Shown: piece after piece, positions 25,871-38,172 of the stretch | Layout: each line of letters opens with the position of its first letter | Numbering within the stretch: position 1 is the first letter of the stretch | DNA from: Bretschneidera sinensis | Lineage: Eukaryota > Streptophyta > Magnoliopsida > Brassicales > Akaniaceae | DNA: 64,000 nucleotides | Reading direction: 5' to 3' | Assembly: GCA_023935145.1 (NCBI GenBank) | Contig: CM043700.1 | Span: 1,806,001 to 1,870,000 of the forward strand | The notes under the pieces: generated by a model | What the model was told of the DNA's origin: nothing | The model's input: only the letters and a program-made list of their open reading frames with translations | The model's database searches: none | Translations under genes and position numbers: made by a program

Positions 25871-25888
25871 CCCCCGGCAACGGCGCCA
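25871..25888 (-). other. Primer binding site of the inner element
   Basis: On the minus strand it reads TGGCGCCGTTGCCGGGGG, the site characteristic of Athila/Tat-type plant gypsy elements, six bases from the LTR. Confidence 0.88.
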
Positions 25889-25894
25889 AAAATT

Positions 25895-27025
25895 TGGTGG
25901 GTGTCAAATCCAACAAATAATAAAATTCTCACTCTCAAAAATACAAATTGTAACAGTGATAAGCAAGGTCGAATCCACAGGGATTGGGTAGATTTATTTT
26001 AATGAAAAATAAAGTAAAGAAAAAAGGGGGGCTTTAAATATCGGAGTGAAATAAAAGAGAAAGCAATTATAATCAACTAAAAACTAAGGAGAAATCAATA
26101 TCAGGAAAATATCCAACCGAAGGTATAATTTCAGAATTGGTTCAGAGAATTGATCATAGATACAAGGATAAAATCTTCTATTCTTCACCAAATTGGTTAT
26201 GGTTGCTAACAAGCTCTAACAACCTATCTCTCCTTACTTTCTCGATAACCAAAACAAGCTCTTTGATTACTTCCCTTGTTAATAAACAACCCTAAATAAG
26301 CTCTTAGGATTTAATCTATCGACAGCATTAATAATTAGAGAGACTACCAATTCTAGCCAACAAATACACAAACTAGATTCATTTATTATAGGTTATATAT
26401 CTCCATAACAAAAATCGAAAATCTGGTTATAATCAACTTTGTTATTTTACCACTAATATTAGAATGTTTAAACAATTACGGATTTAAAGTTCTAAATGGC
26501 AATTTATTGACCTGATAATTGAACAACGGACCCTTTGCATCAATCAACCAAGATAATAATTGATAATAAACACAGAAGATATATAAATAGAGAAGAAATA
26601 AAAGAGCAATGAAAATTATTTAGATCTCAAAATTCTTGAAGAACAAAGACTTCAATTATCCTTCAGTTGGAAGAAAAGTATTTAGCTACTCATAATTAAA
26701 AGAAAACCCTAAAGAAAAGAGAATAGGGATTTTCTATTCAACAGCCGCGCCTTCTATCCGAGCTTTTTTTCTTTCTTTCAGCTAGGGTTAGTATTTATAA
26801 CTTTCCAAACGGGCGAGATGGCACTGCAGCCTCAGCTTTCTGGCGCTGCAGCTCCAAGTTTCTGTCCATTCTTCACAAATCTCTTGATTTTGAAGTCAAT
26901 TTGATTTAACTCCTCAATATACTCTACAAAATACGAAACATAATCAAAATCCAAGATTTAAGCAATTATAACTATTAAAACATGAGAAAATATAACAAAC
27001 ATATAGATATTATAATCTCTTATCA
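25895..27025 (-). repeat. 5' LTR of the inner element (1131 bp)
   Basis: Partner of 20132-21474, with a single partial unit of the GGCGCTGCAGC repeat. Confidence 0.88.
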
Positions 27026-27403
27026 GCTGGCGTCATTCTGTAGGGTGCTATTAAATATGTATGATGATCCTGGTATCACATCAATAGATAATTTAATCTC
27101 TCTACTTGGAGGCAACCTAGACAACTCATCAAGAATTACATTAGGATAATCTTTCACCACTAAGATTTATTCTAACTACTATTTTCCTTTTTAGAATCCA
27201 TTATGTATGCCAAATACTCCTCACAACCCTTCTTCAACCATCTCCTAGTGGTCAGAGCAAAATGAGATAGTTCGAGAGTATCCTATATTCTCCCTTAAAG
27301 TTAAACTCCTCATGTACATATCTTGAACACTGCTTTTTTTTTGGAACAATCAACCCAAGCATAATACGTCGACAACCAATTCATTCTCAAAATTTTATTA
27401 TAT

Positions 27404-27628
27404 TCAAGATAATAATTCAACTTCAGATTCCCTATCACTGATATGAATCACACAATCCTCATAAACATTTATGATTACCACTCTATCTCTAGTGGGAATT
27501 TCAACAAAAATATTTTGCATCCAAGGACTAATGCATACTTCAATAGACTTTATATGAATACTAGATGCAAAAGAATGGGTTGCACCAAGATCAACCAACA
27601 TTGATATATCCACATTTTCTATATACAA
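27404..27628 (-). pseudogene. Gypsy protease remnant of the middle element
   Basis: The frame reads VDISMLVDLGATHSFASS. The protease active site (normally D-S/P-G-A-T-H-S-F) has Leu before Gly but keeps the Asp. Degenerate gag follows on the minus strand up to about 28860. Confidence 0.7.
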
Positions 27629-28913
27629 AGCACCTCAAATTATAACAATTATGGGATAAATATCTTATTTGAATATATCTGTGACAACTTCTGTCTCTCA
27701 ATCATATGTCAGATTACCACTTCCCCTTAGTGGCATACTTACTTTCTTTCTCATGACTCCCAATTCCTATAACCTGTCTCCCAAATCTAAGGGTCCCACC
27801 AATATTACTCTGAGCTACAGAAGCAATAGATCTTACTTGCCTCTGACTTTGTACTACAGTTTCTTATGACACGGAACATCTCATCTAGGCGGTCTCCTAT
27901 CCTACACAATCATACTGGTACCATCTCTAGGATCCTCAAATCTAGACCTCTTCCACCGATTCCTCCTACCTCTCATTTCCATCACATCCTTATCTATCTG
28001 AAGTGTTATATCCATAATTCATAAGCCTCATGTAAGATAGTGTTGATCAAATCTTTAAACATAGTTCATCTATGAACCTCTTACATTTTTTCTCTTCTAG
28101 GTATACTATTTTTGATACCACATTTTTCAAAGCCACAAATCTGCTATCATACTGAGTCACTTTCGACATATTTTACCTCAAATAAATAAAATTTATATCT
28201 TGTTTGGCTCTAAAGGTCTAAGGAAAGTATTTATCAAGAAAATTTTCCTTAAACCTATTCCAGGTTAAGGGTCTATCAATATTCGTACTTACCCTGGGAA
28301 GAATATCCTTCCATCATTCCAAAACTTCTTCTTCTAATTCAAACAAAGCAAAGGCAACCAGCTGCCTGTCAGTTACTGGTAAAATACTAATTAAATCTCT
28401 CTACATGTTTCTCCCAAAACTCAGGCTTAAAAGGATTCATAGATCCTTTAAACAACAAGGCATTCAGCCTAATTATATCTCCCTGTATCTCATGCATAAA
28501 CTCATTTTCCCCCTTTTAAAATTTCTACCATTACTGGATTAACAACCTCAGGCACTGCTCTAGCCTGTTCATCAAGTTTATGCTATAAGCTATCAATTCT
28601 ATCATCTGTTACCTTCACTTCTCAAGAGCATATGCTCATCTCTTTCAACTTCAGATTCTCTCTTACTTTTATTAATATTAATTATATTACTAATATTAAC
28701 CATACTATCAACACATTCCCTTCTAGGAACTACAGATCCAAACTCAACCTCGATTTGTTAAAATATTTGGGGCCTACCATGCCCTCTCAAATCAACAACT
28801 CTAACTCTAGCTTTAGCGCATCCACATGTCATCCTCAGACTATTAAAATATAATTTATTTTAATCTTCCACTTTCTTACTTTTTATGCAGTCTACAGGAT
28901 CAGAAAACGTAAT

Positions 28914-28925
28914 GCTCTGATACCA
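28914..28925 (-). other. Primer binding site of the middle gypsy element
   Basis: Perfect TGGTATCAGAGC on the minus strand, four bases from the LTR, complementary to the initiator-Met tRNA 3' end. Confidence 0.9.
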
Positions 28926-28929
28926 AAAT

Positions 28930-31025
28930 TGTAACGACCCATCCCGGGTTGGCCACCCCCGAGACGGTATTGTCACATTTTAAAAATCTCAGCACAACAC
29001 ATATAGGCAACAATAAAAATAATACAAACAAATATTCTTTTACATCAATCCTCAACCCTTAACAGGGGAAATACATCAATATGTTATTGACCTAAACACT
29101 TTACATAACATAATATGCATGAATATTTACAAATAAATTGTTATCTTATTTTCTCATTAGTCTGAGGATGTTGACACGTACGTGACTTACTAGAAAATGA
29201 TTTCATCTGAACCTCAACTCACCAAACTAGTTGTCAAGCCTGCTACCTGAAATCATTGCACAATAAAGGGTGAGCTTCACTAGCTCAGTGAATTAAATTT
29301 ACTAAAAGTATTCAGTTGTATAAATGGTCTTTCAATATTTAATCATTTATATCTATCACAACTTGATACTAGCATTCTACTATCATTACACATGTCAAAA
29401 GATTCATTCTCTATCAATCTTTTTTTTCTTATTTATTGGTTCACCTTAAGACCATCAGTTATCTCAAAATTACCTCGTAATGAGGTTCATATCATAAAAT
29501 CTACCATTTAGATGGTTCTTATCACCATAACTGTCTCTCTGTGAGACTCATCCATCTATAAATAAATTCACAATAACACACCATACATCAGCATTTCAAT
29601 AATGCAAGCAATAATTAAAATAGATGCAATGCATGAATTATTATTATTATTATGGGAACGTTTTCCCATATGTCGACATGTTTTTATTATCATAGACTGG
29701 CTACCTTCCCAGTTCTTTTCTTTACAGCTTATCCCGGCTGTCACGAATTTATTTCCAGCATATACCGACTGTTATAGTGTCCCTTTTATTTCCGGCATAT
29801 ATTGACTGTCACGGTTTTTCAATTAGACCGGCCCCTTCCCGGTTCTTTTGGTTCTTTTATTTAATTCATATGCATATGAACAATGATATGAAATATCCAT
29901 ATGAAAAGTAATATAAAAACAACATGAACTCAAAATATTTAAATTTAGTTATCCTTTCTTTCCTCAACTTTCATCTTGATAAATTTCACAATTTTATTCT
30001 CCTCATATATCACATCAAATCATCTATCTTAGCTTATCAAGATCCACTAAATTTCATCTCCTCATAATTCGTATCAAAACATCAACCAAAACTCGTTAAG
30101 AATTTATTTATCGCCATCATTATTAAATCAACTCATTATTCTAATAATATTTCTTTTCACATAATAATTTTCTACGTGTCCAATATTCATATCATATCTA
30201 TCAATTTAATTTTTGTCTACCATCAAAGCATAAGCTAATAATTTATTTAATATTATCACTAGATAGTTTCATTTTGTATTTAGATTACTTAAAGTAAATC
30301 TAACTCACCACGTAACACTTAAAGCTACCCGTGGATCACCTCATTGCCTTTCCCGTTCCTCTCAGAAATTTTTCCCTGTTGCTGACCGTCAACACCTAAT
30401 ATAATATTTATATTAAATCTCTAACTATTTCTTCAATTCTTCATAAACCACACCCTTTGAAAATCCTCGCTTTGATTTTCTAGAAATTTCGTGAATGCTA
30501 AAAATTCAAAAATAAACATTATATTATTACCTTCTATTTTTCTAAAAGCTTTTCGTGATTCTCTAAGAAATTCCGCAGTAAACCCCTTCAAAATTTTGCT
30601 CTTTCAGTCCCCAAGTGTTTAAAGAAAACGAATAATTTGAAGGAAATTAAACGAAATTTGGCAAGTATATAATTATGTTTATGTATTATACAAATATATA
30701 TAAGTAAACTTGTAAAAAAATTGCCGGCAACCCAACAAAATTTTACACTCAGCATTTACAAAGCTTCCACGTTTTTTTTTAACATGGAAGACATGCAAAC
30801 CAATTTTTCTTACTTTGGTTTACTTTTTTTTTCTTTCTTTTTTTTATTCTCCTCCCCCTGGACATTACTGGACGTCTTTTTTTTCTTCTCCCCTGGACAT
30901 CTTTTTTTTTATTTCTTTTATAAAAATTTGACTTTTCGCATAAAAATATCTATATATTATTTTAACTCTATGTCATATTTATTAAAGTATTTCTTTACCC
31001 TTACTTTACAAATACGGGTATTACA
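28930..31025 (-). repeat. 5' LTR of the middle gypsy element
   Basis: A 2.1-kb repeat paired with 15484-17618. Confidence 0.85.
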
Positions 31026-34000
31026 ACAACTGATCTGTCCTTTGAGAATGTCATGGTAGCCTTATTGTCTGAGGAAATGAGGCGACAAGGTACAGAGTAC
31101 TCATTTAATGAGGCCTCATCTGTGAGAGGGCGAACCCATGATAGAGACTACAAGTGGTCTGGTAATACACCCAAGCTCAGGGGAAGATTGAAAAGTAGGG
31201 ATATATCTGGGTTAAAGTGTTGGAAGTGTAGGAAGCCCAAAAATCTGAAGAATGATTACAGAAACAAGAGTGTGAACCCTGAAAAGCAGACAGACAAGAT
31301 ATCAACTTCAGGAAACAATAACCAGGATGATGATGCTGGTGACTTAAATATGGTGTCCTGTTTGGCTCAATTTGATCGAGTGTTTGTATAACTGACATAT
31401 GAGCATCATTTCACATGACACCTCACATGGACTAGTTTCGTGAGTATGAAACCTTTGATAGAGAAACGATTTATTGAGAGATAACTCTCTGGTGAAAATT
31501 ATTGGTCGTGGGAAGGTGAAGTTGAAGATGAATAATGAGATAGTCAGGACACTTCCAGGTATGATGCATATTCCAGGCCTCAGCAGAAACCTGATATCAG
31601 TCAGTAAGATGATAAATGAGGGAGTGAATTTTAGCTGTGACAAAAATTCATGCAAGATGACTTGTGGATCGCTAGTAATAGCATGAGGTGTTCGGTATGG
31701 TATGTTGTACAAGTTGCTGGGAAGTATAGTACAAAATCAGTGCAATGAAGGTTTTATCTCTGAGAAAGCGATAAATGATGAGACGAAGTCCTCTATATTG
31801 TGGCATTAGAGGCTTGGGCATATCGGTGAAAAGGGACTATCTATTTTAACGTCGAAGTAGATGGTGAAGAAAGTCCTAGATTGCTCCATGGAATTCAGTT
31901 TCTATGAGCATTGATTATATGGCAAGCAGAGCCGTGTGAGTTTTAAGTTTGCTGGCACGAGGGGGAAGAATATTTTGGATTTGATACATAGTGATGTGTT
32001 TGAGCCAGTTTCGGTCCAATCTGTTTGAAAATCAAGGTATTACATCTTTTTCATTGATGATTTTTCAAGGTATGCATGAATTTACTTCATTAAAAGTAAA
32101 TGTGAAGTATTTGATAAGTTCTATAAGTTTAAAGCATTGGTAGAAAATCATATGGAAAGAAAGATAATGGTACTAAGAACATATAGTGGAGGGGAATTTT
32201 GCTCAGACAATCTTGAGCAATTATGTGTGGTAAGAAGCATTGTAAGACACAAAATAACTCCTTATACACCTCAATAGAATAGGGTGGCCAAGAGAATCAA
32301 TCAGTAACTCATGGAGAAATCGAAGGGTATGCTGAGTTGTGTAGGCTTGGAGCCGAATTTCTGGGCAGAGGCAATTGCTATGACATGTTATCTGAAGAAC
32401 AAGTCACCTACATCAGCTTTACATGATCAGATACCTTTTTAGGCACTATTGGGAAGAAGCCGAGTTTGGCTCATGTTAGGGTGTTTAGGCGTGATGCTTA
32501 TATGCATGTGCCAAAAGAAAAGAAGAATAAACTTGACAACAAATCAGTGGAGTTTATTTTCATTGGTTATAAGGATGGGGTCAAAGGGTACAAGTTATTA
32601 AATTCAGAAAACATGAGTACAGTTTTCAGTAGAGATGTTATGTTAAGAGAAACACAAAGGTATGTGGCGGTTGTTCAAGATGTACCGGAACGGCCAAAAC
32701 CTATTTATATTGATCTTAGCCCGGGAGATAAAGAAAGGGAGACTACTTAACAGATTGCACCTGATACTTTATATTCTGAGTCAGTTGGGTCTGAGCACGA
32801 TATTCATGTTTCTGATGCAGAGGATGAGGATTCAGATGTTGGCTCGAGGGTAGAAACCACGCCTATCATGAGGAGATCCACATGGATTATAAGGCCACCC
32901 ATCAAGTATTCCTCTAATGCTTGCAATGCATTATATGCTTTAAATATTACTGGTGATAATCCTAGCACAATGAAAGAGGCAAGGACCTCGGAGGATGCAA
33001 ATTTGTGGGAGGATGCTATGAAAGAGGAGATGCAGGCACTGGATAGGAATAAAACATGGAGCCGTGTGAAATTTCCTAGTGATAGGAAGGCAATTGGGTG
33101 CAAATGGGTTTTAAAGAAAAAAAATAAATGTAAATGGTATGGTAGAAAAGTACAAGACACGTCTGGTTGCAAAGGGGTACTCGCAAATAGAGGGAATTGA
33201 CTATGGTGAGATATTTTTCTCGATAGCAAAGTTGACATCTATCATATTTGTTTTATCCATAGCAGCTGTTTATGATCTAGATGTCGAGCAACTAAATGTG
33301 AAGATAAATTTCCTTCACGGGGACTTAAAGGAAGAAATTTACATGAAACAACCTGAAGGCTTTATGAAAAAATACAAGGAAGAGCTGGTTTGTAAATTGA
33401 AGAAGTCTTTGTACGAACTAGAGTAGTCACCACGGATGTGGTACCAGAAGTTTGACACATATGCTATTCAACTTGGGCTCACTCGTAGCTATGCTGATCA
33501 CTACATCTATATGAAAATGTTAGGGGTTGATTTTGTCATTTTAACCTTATACGTTGATGATATGTTATTGATTGGAAATAACAGGAAGATGATTAGCACT
33601 GTGAAGGCATCGTTGGTAAGGCGGTTTGACATAAAAGACCTAGGGCCAGCAAAATTTATCTTGGGAATACAAATAAAGAGGGATTATAAAAATAAAAAAC
33701 TATGGCTAAGTTAGAAGAAGTATATTGAAGAAATGTTGAAGAAATTTAACATGTCTGATAGCAAGCCGGTAGGGACTTTCATGCCTTTGAGAACCAAGTT
33801 ATCTATAGAACAATGTCCGAAGACGGAGAAAAAAGTTGAAGAGATGGCGCACATACCTTATGCTAGTGCGGTTGGAAGTTTGATGTATGTCATGGTGTGT
33901 ACGAGACCAGATATTTCCCAAATAGTGGGAGTATTGACCAGATATATGTCTAATCCTGGGAAAGTGCATTGGACTGCAATCAATAGAGTTTTTAGATATC

Positions 34001-34572
34001 TTCATGGCACATCAGAGTTTGCATTATGTTTTGAAGGTAGAGAGCTTAGAAAAATCTTGATATTGTAAGATCAGTTGATACTGACTGGGGATGAGATATT
34101 GATAGCAAAAGGTCTACAAGTAGATACGTGTTCAATCTGTTTGATGGGGTGGTAAGTTGGATGAGCAAGAGGCAAAGTGTTATTTCTCTTTCATCCACAG
34201 AAGCAGATTATATGGCGATAACTCATGTTGGAAAGAGAGCAGTTTGGCTTCAAAGGTTGTGAGTTGAGCTTGGGTTTAAATAAGGAGCAATGAAGGTGAA
34301 ATGTGACAATCAAAGTGATATCTTCTTAGCAAAGAATCATGCATTTCATTCATGGACGAAACACATTGATATCCAATATAACTTCATCCGGGAAAAGATT
34401 GAAGAAAATGTGATAATCTTGGAGAAAGTCGATACTACAGTGAACAACGCAGATTTCTTGACTGAGACGGTTAGTCTAGCGAAGTTTGAATGGTGTGCTA
34501 CTAAGATAGGCTTAAAGAAACAGAGTTCTGGAAAGTTTTCCATGTGTCTGAAGTATTTACCAAGTGAGAGAT
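31026..34572 (+). pseudogene. Copia element C gag-pol remnant
   Basis: In order there are the gag end (LLSEEMRRQGTEYS), a decayed zinc knuckle (CWKCRKPKNLKNDY, His lost), protease and pre-integrase (RNLISVSKMINEG near 31590; ILWH near 31795), integrase with stops, the hinge (AHVRVFRRDAYMHVP, 32470), reverse transcriptase (from about 32990; YVDD intact at 33550-33561) and RNase H to about 34490. Several stops (for example 33424 and 33711) and frameshifts make it non-functional. It is the right-hand part of the outer nest layer. Confidence 0.85.
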
Positions 34573-34766
34573 TGTTAAAGTTAGTGCATACTTCACGGGT
34601 CCAGATTTGTAGAACCTCTGACGACCACGAGGATCCCACTCCCCGATGAGTCTAGTTTTTTGCTTGGTGGTTTGGGCTTGAGCCCATGAATAGCCGTGGT
34701 TTTGCAGTAGGGAGGAAACTCTAATTAGGGCGTCTTAAGTATGTTAACTTATTCAATAAATTACTA
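34573..34766 (+). repeat. 3' LTR of copia element C (right end tentative)
   Basis: It starts TGTTAAAGTTAGTG after a purine-rich GAGAGAT and matches 15357-15425 over its first 70 bases. The right end is set only by a possible CTTTA duplication. Confidence 0.55.
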
Positions 34767-34771
34767 CTTTA

Positions 34772-35252
34772 ACCTTGTGTAAAAAAAGGATGGAAGATGA
34801 AATTAGGATTAAAAGATAATTTGCTGAAGAAGTTAATTGAAATTTACCTCTAAATTAACGGAAATCATCGCTAGGGATGTTTCATTACGAAAGATTTCTA
34901 AAGGGTAAAGTAAAAACCGGATCTTAAGTTTTTTTAATTAAATCTTAAATAAAAGTAGCTTTCGCTGTTTGAATTCAACATCACTTTCTTCATTCAACCC
35001 AATTTCCACTCATTTGAAAATACTAAAAATGAGACATCTACACAATGGGTAAAAAAGTATCTTAGAACTTAAACCCTAAAAACATATTTAATGGTATTAA
35101 ATCTATAATATTTAAAAAAGCTTTGTATGATGTAGCTTCTGTTCAGGTCTACCTTCATCTTAAGCTTGTTTTATAAGTAAGATTCAGTTTATCATTCCAA
35201 AACGTAATCTATAACATTTGTTATCCCATGCATAGTATATGTTATTGTTTAA
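34772..35252. other. Intergenic DNA, no feature seen
   Basis: AT-rich sequence between copia element C and the next LTR. No gene or repeat is recognised. Confidence 0.55.
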
Positions 35253-35692
35253 TGTTGGGATTTTACCCTTAAATTCCACTTGTTCAAATTTTAAGCAACA
35301 AACAAACAAATATCAAGAACAAAATTATTTAATGTGATTCGGCAAACCTCTTTGCCTATGCAACCAACAAACTCACAATTTTATTAATTCTTAATAGCAA
35401 CTTTATGAAAAACAAAATTATTACCCTCAACCTCACAACCCAAAATCCTCAATACACCTAAAGCTCTCCACCTAGCTCTAGCTATAATAATGGAATTATA
35501 AGTATCCTAAGCCTTCTCTAAGGCTCCCTTTATATAGAGAATATTTTCCTAATACTATTAAGAAAAGAACAACAATAACACAATAAACTATTACTACTAC
35601 TCTTACTAGAATAAGCAAAAATAAAATAGGAAACCACTTTCTCAAACCAATTAGAAGTCCTACTTGTAGAGAAATGAGCCAAAAACCTAACA
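35253..35692 (-). repeat. 3' LTR of a copia element of family B
   Basis: A 440-bp repeat matching the LTR at 12063-12501. On the minus strand a polypurine tract (GAGGTGGAGATT) lies directly beside it at 35693-35704, so this is a 3' LTR. Internal sequence continues only to about 35880. Confidence 0.85.
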
Positions 35693-35880
35693 AATCTCCA
35701 CCTCGGCTCACACCTTACCAACAAATCTAACTTTCTTCTTGGTTGATGCGAACCTTCCTTTTGGTCCTTCTATATCTCCTCTACCTAATTTTCCAAGAAA
35801 AACATTCCCATCTAGCACATACAAGCCCTTCTTATTCATAATAGCTTTCAACACTACATTTGATCCATTTGTAGGCAATC

Positions 35881-36390
35881 TTAACAAAAGAAGATCTACT
35901 ACAGGTTACATATTTGCTCTTGGTGGATGCATTGTCAGTTGGAAGACTACTCTACAACTAATTGTTGCTCTATCAACTACAGAGGCTAAGTATATAGCTA
36001 TAACAAAGGCTATCAAAGAAGTCGTTTGGTTGAGAGGATTGTTTAGTGAATTATGTTGGGTTCATGATGCTATTGTTGTTCATTGTGATAGTCAAAGTGT
36101 CATTCACTTGACTAAGGATCATATGTTCCATGAGAGAACGAAGTATATTGATGTTTGTTACCACTTTGTTTGAGACATAGTTGATAATGGTGAGATTATT
36201 GTGAAGAAAATTGGGACAGTAGATAATCCAAAAGACATGTTAACTAAACCACTTCCAGTGTCCAAGTTCGACCATTGCTTGGACTTGATTGATGTTACTC
36301 ACAACATTTGAATTATGCCTGGTTGGGACATTTATGGAGATTGTGGAGAGTAATTTACTATTTGTGAAAATTCAATCCAAGGTGGAGATT
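35881..36390 (+). pseudogene. Copia RNase H fragment of family A
   Basis: The frame reads KRRSTTGYIFALGGCIVSW, then LSTTEAKYIA and HERTKYIDVCYHFV, the C-terminal half of copia RNase H. After a stop it reads toward [11 protein letters not shown] and a polypurine tract, GGTGGAGATT (36381-36390), that abuts the LTR. It begins abruptly at 35881 next to the opposite-strand family B sequence. Confidence 0.8.
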
Positions 36391-36680
36391 TGTTAAATAT
36401 GACTTGTAATTTTGAAGTAAAAGCGGGCTCATTCTTCTTTTAATTGCCACATCATCATGCAATAGTACAAATTGCAGTAAGAAAAGCAAGAATTAAAAAG
36501 GGTGGTTGTTTTGGTTATAGTAGGATAAGGAATATAAAATTAAATAGAAGAAGGATTCTCCTTAACCTTGCCTATATATGTGTGCCTATTTCTCTTCTTT
36601 CAATAACAAAGAGGAAGACACAACAGAGCAATAGAGAGAAAACTACAACAGTACATCAAAGTTTGCTGGAAAATTCATTC
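36391..36680 (+). repeat. Truncated 3' LTR of copia family A
   Basis: It starts TGTTAAATATGACTTG and follows the 8592-9133 LTR for about 290 bases, then diverges near 36680. Confidence 0.75.
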
Positions 36681-38046
36681 TAAAGAGATAAAATCCATCT
36701 TCTTCCTTTAGAGATAACAAAAGGTTCTTGGGTGATGAAAACAATTGTGTTTTCCAATTCTGTGATTACACACACGACCTCCAACGAGATTGAAGATAGA
36801 AGACATAGGGAGGAGTCCAAGATACTAGAAGATTTCGGGTCGAATTGGTAGGAACCAATTATTCCGCTGTATAACTCTTGCACAATGCGTTTTAAACCAT
36901 GAGGCCTAGTGTGCCAAAGCGGATAATATTGTGCCAAGTGGGAGGTCAGGTAGTTACAATCATACATGAAACTTATAACACAGATAATTGCATAATTAAT
37001 GTTAGAACTTAAATAAAATCTAAACATGCTAAACAACTTAAATAGCATATAGATTAAATGCGGAATTATAAAGACCGTAAACATACCTCCAGCCATTGAA
37101 GCTTTTCACTTACACAATCCGCTATTCTCTCGATATTGGTTCTTCTAGACTCTCAGAACTCTCTTCAATTTGATGGTGTATGAAAGAAAATGAGAAGTAC
37201 CGAGTCTAGGGACCAAACCTGTATTTATACATGTTCTTCCATCAAGAACGTCCGTCCGTATTTCATACGCTTGTTACCACAATCAATGGATAGCCAAATG
37301 GTTAAACATGGACCATATATATAGGTTGGTTACATATACCTTATACTCTCAATACAACCATTGAGAATATGAACCAACATTCCTTAAGCATACATCTTCT
37401 GTTTTTTCTCTAACACTCTAACTTGCTAACTTGCTAACTCTTAATATGCTCTATGGTTATCCTATTTATAGGAGAAATGCACTAAGAATAATCGAATTAA
37501 TTTTTCCACAATTAATGCTTAGTGGAGCACATCTACCTCCATTTAATTGCCACAATTAATGCTTGAATTTATTACATCTACTTCCACTTAATTGCCACAA
37601 TTAATACTTGAATTTATTACATAAATCACATACTTGATTGTGTCATCGTATAGTGGAAACTTGAATTACCTCACAACATAAGTGATCAAGGTTAGGTTTT
37701 CCTCTTCGTACTCCCACAATAGCAAATTTTTCAGATGGATAGAAGACTGAATATTTATACGTACTAGGAGCCAAAGAAGAGACTTAGCCTATTTATATAC
37801 ACATTAGTAACCCTAATTATAACTGAGAGTCCAAATGGGTCATTCCATCTACAAGCCATATTGGACTAAGGCCTACACTAGCTACTGACCCGCATTAATA
37901 ATATTAAGATGTGTACAAGCCCAAACAACATGATTACCAATTAATAACAGTGAGCTCTCGTACTTTTCTCATTGAACCAAATCCGTTGATCTGATTTTAT
38001 AAAACTAAGATCAATATAATTAATGGTAGCCCACATAAAATTTTTT
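36681..38046. other. Probable decayed repeat DNA, no gene seen
   Basis: A 138-codon minus frame (36680-37096) shows no protein family features. The section GCGTTTTAAACCATGAGG with CCAAAGCGGATAATATTG (36887-36935) resembles a motif common in plant LTRs. Near 37500-37625 a roughly 60-base segment (GCCACAATTAATGCTTG) is repeated. The class is uncertain. Confidence 0.4.
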
Positions 38047-38172
38047 CAACATGTTGAACTAGTGAGAGACCGTGAGGATCTTTTTGACAACTGCATCGAG
38101 GAACTTGAAAGGAAGGCAATGCTAGTGACATCTTCTTTTGTTCTAATATTATTCTCACCTAAAAGAGGTTGA
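38047..38172 (+). pseudogene. Orphan reading frame resembling a PRP40-type FF domain segment
   Basis: A 42-codon frame ending in TGA reads VRDREDLFDNCIEELERKAM. This resembles the end of an FF domain such as those in pre-mRNA-processing factor 40. There is no ATG at its start other than one out of frame, no clear splice acceptor before it, and no neighbouring domain. I read it as a relic of a gene fragment, possibly carried by a transposon. The family match is from memory and uncertain. Confidence 0.35.

Larger units (their letters stand above)
20132..27025 (-). mobile_element. Inner layer: young Athila/Tat-type LTR element with pol deleted
   Basis: A 6.9-kb element with LTRs at 20132-21474 and 25895-27025 (TGGTGGGTGTC...CTTATCA on the plus strand) and a perfect GCTGG duplication (20127-20131 and 27026-27030). 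The site interrupted is the gypsy transcriptase motif usually reading MAPAELRELK. Apart from repeat copy number, the LTRs differ by only about 2% by eye, so the insertion is recent. The primer site and the gag type place it in the Athila/Tat branch. It has gag and protease, but most of reverse transcriptase, RNase H and integrase is gone, so it would need enzymes from a relative. Confidence 0.88.
15484..31025 (-). mobile_element. Middle layer: Ty3/gypsy element with 2.1-kb LTRs
   Basis: LTRs at 15484-17618 and 28930-31025 both start TGTAACGACCCATCCCG and end TTACA on the plus strand, and are similar throughout. The primer site next to the right LTR shows the element is on the minus strand. 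Flanks are ACAAA (15479-15483) and ACAAC (31026-31030), a 4 of 5 target duplication inside copia gag. Coding pieces in order on the minus strand are gag, protease, reverse transcriptase, RNase H and integrase, all with stops. The sequence style (GATHSF protease, KFSKCE, YGRRC) is that of plant chromoviruses such as Tekay/Del. The reverse transcriptase is interrupted by the inner element. Confidence 0.85.
15357..34766 (+). mobile_element. Outer layer: decayed Ty1/copia element C, split by a gypsy insertion
   Basis: The left part (15357-15483) has an LTR start (TGCTAGAGTTAGTG) running directly into gag (LLCSLPDSWDNL), so most of the 5' LTR and leader are deleted. The right part (31026-34766) resumes gag at LSFENVMVALLSEEMR and continues to a second LTR start at 34573 (TGTTAAAGTTAGTG). 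The two gag pieces join into one recognisable copia gag if the gypsy element between them is removed. A possible target duplication, CTTTA, lies at 15352-15356 and 34767-34771. The 34766 end is tentative because the LTR would then end in TA rather than CA. Confidence 0.75.

Noticed and set aside
36680..37096. 138-codon minus-strand frame
   Set aside because: No ATG context, no domain, and it overlaps sequence resembling LTR DNA.
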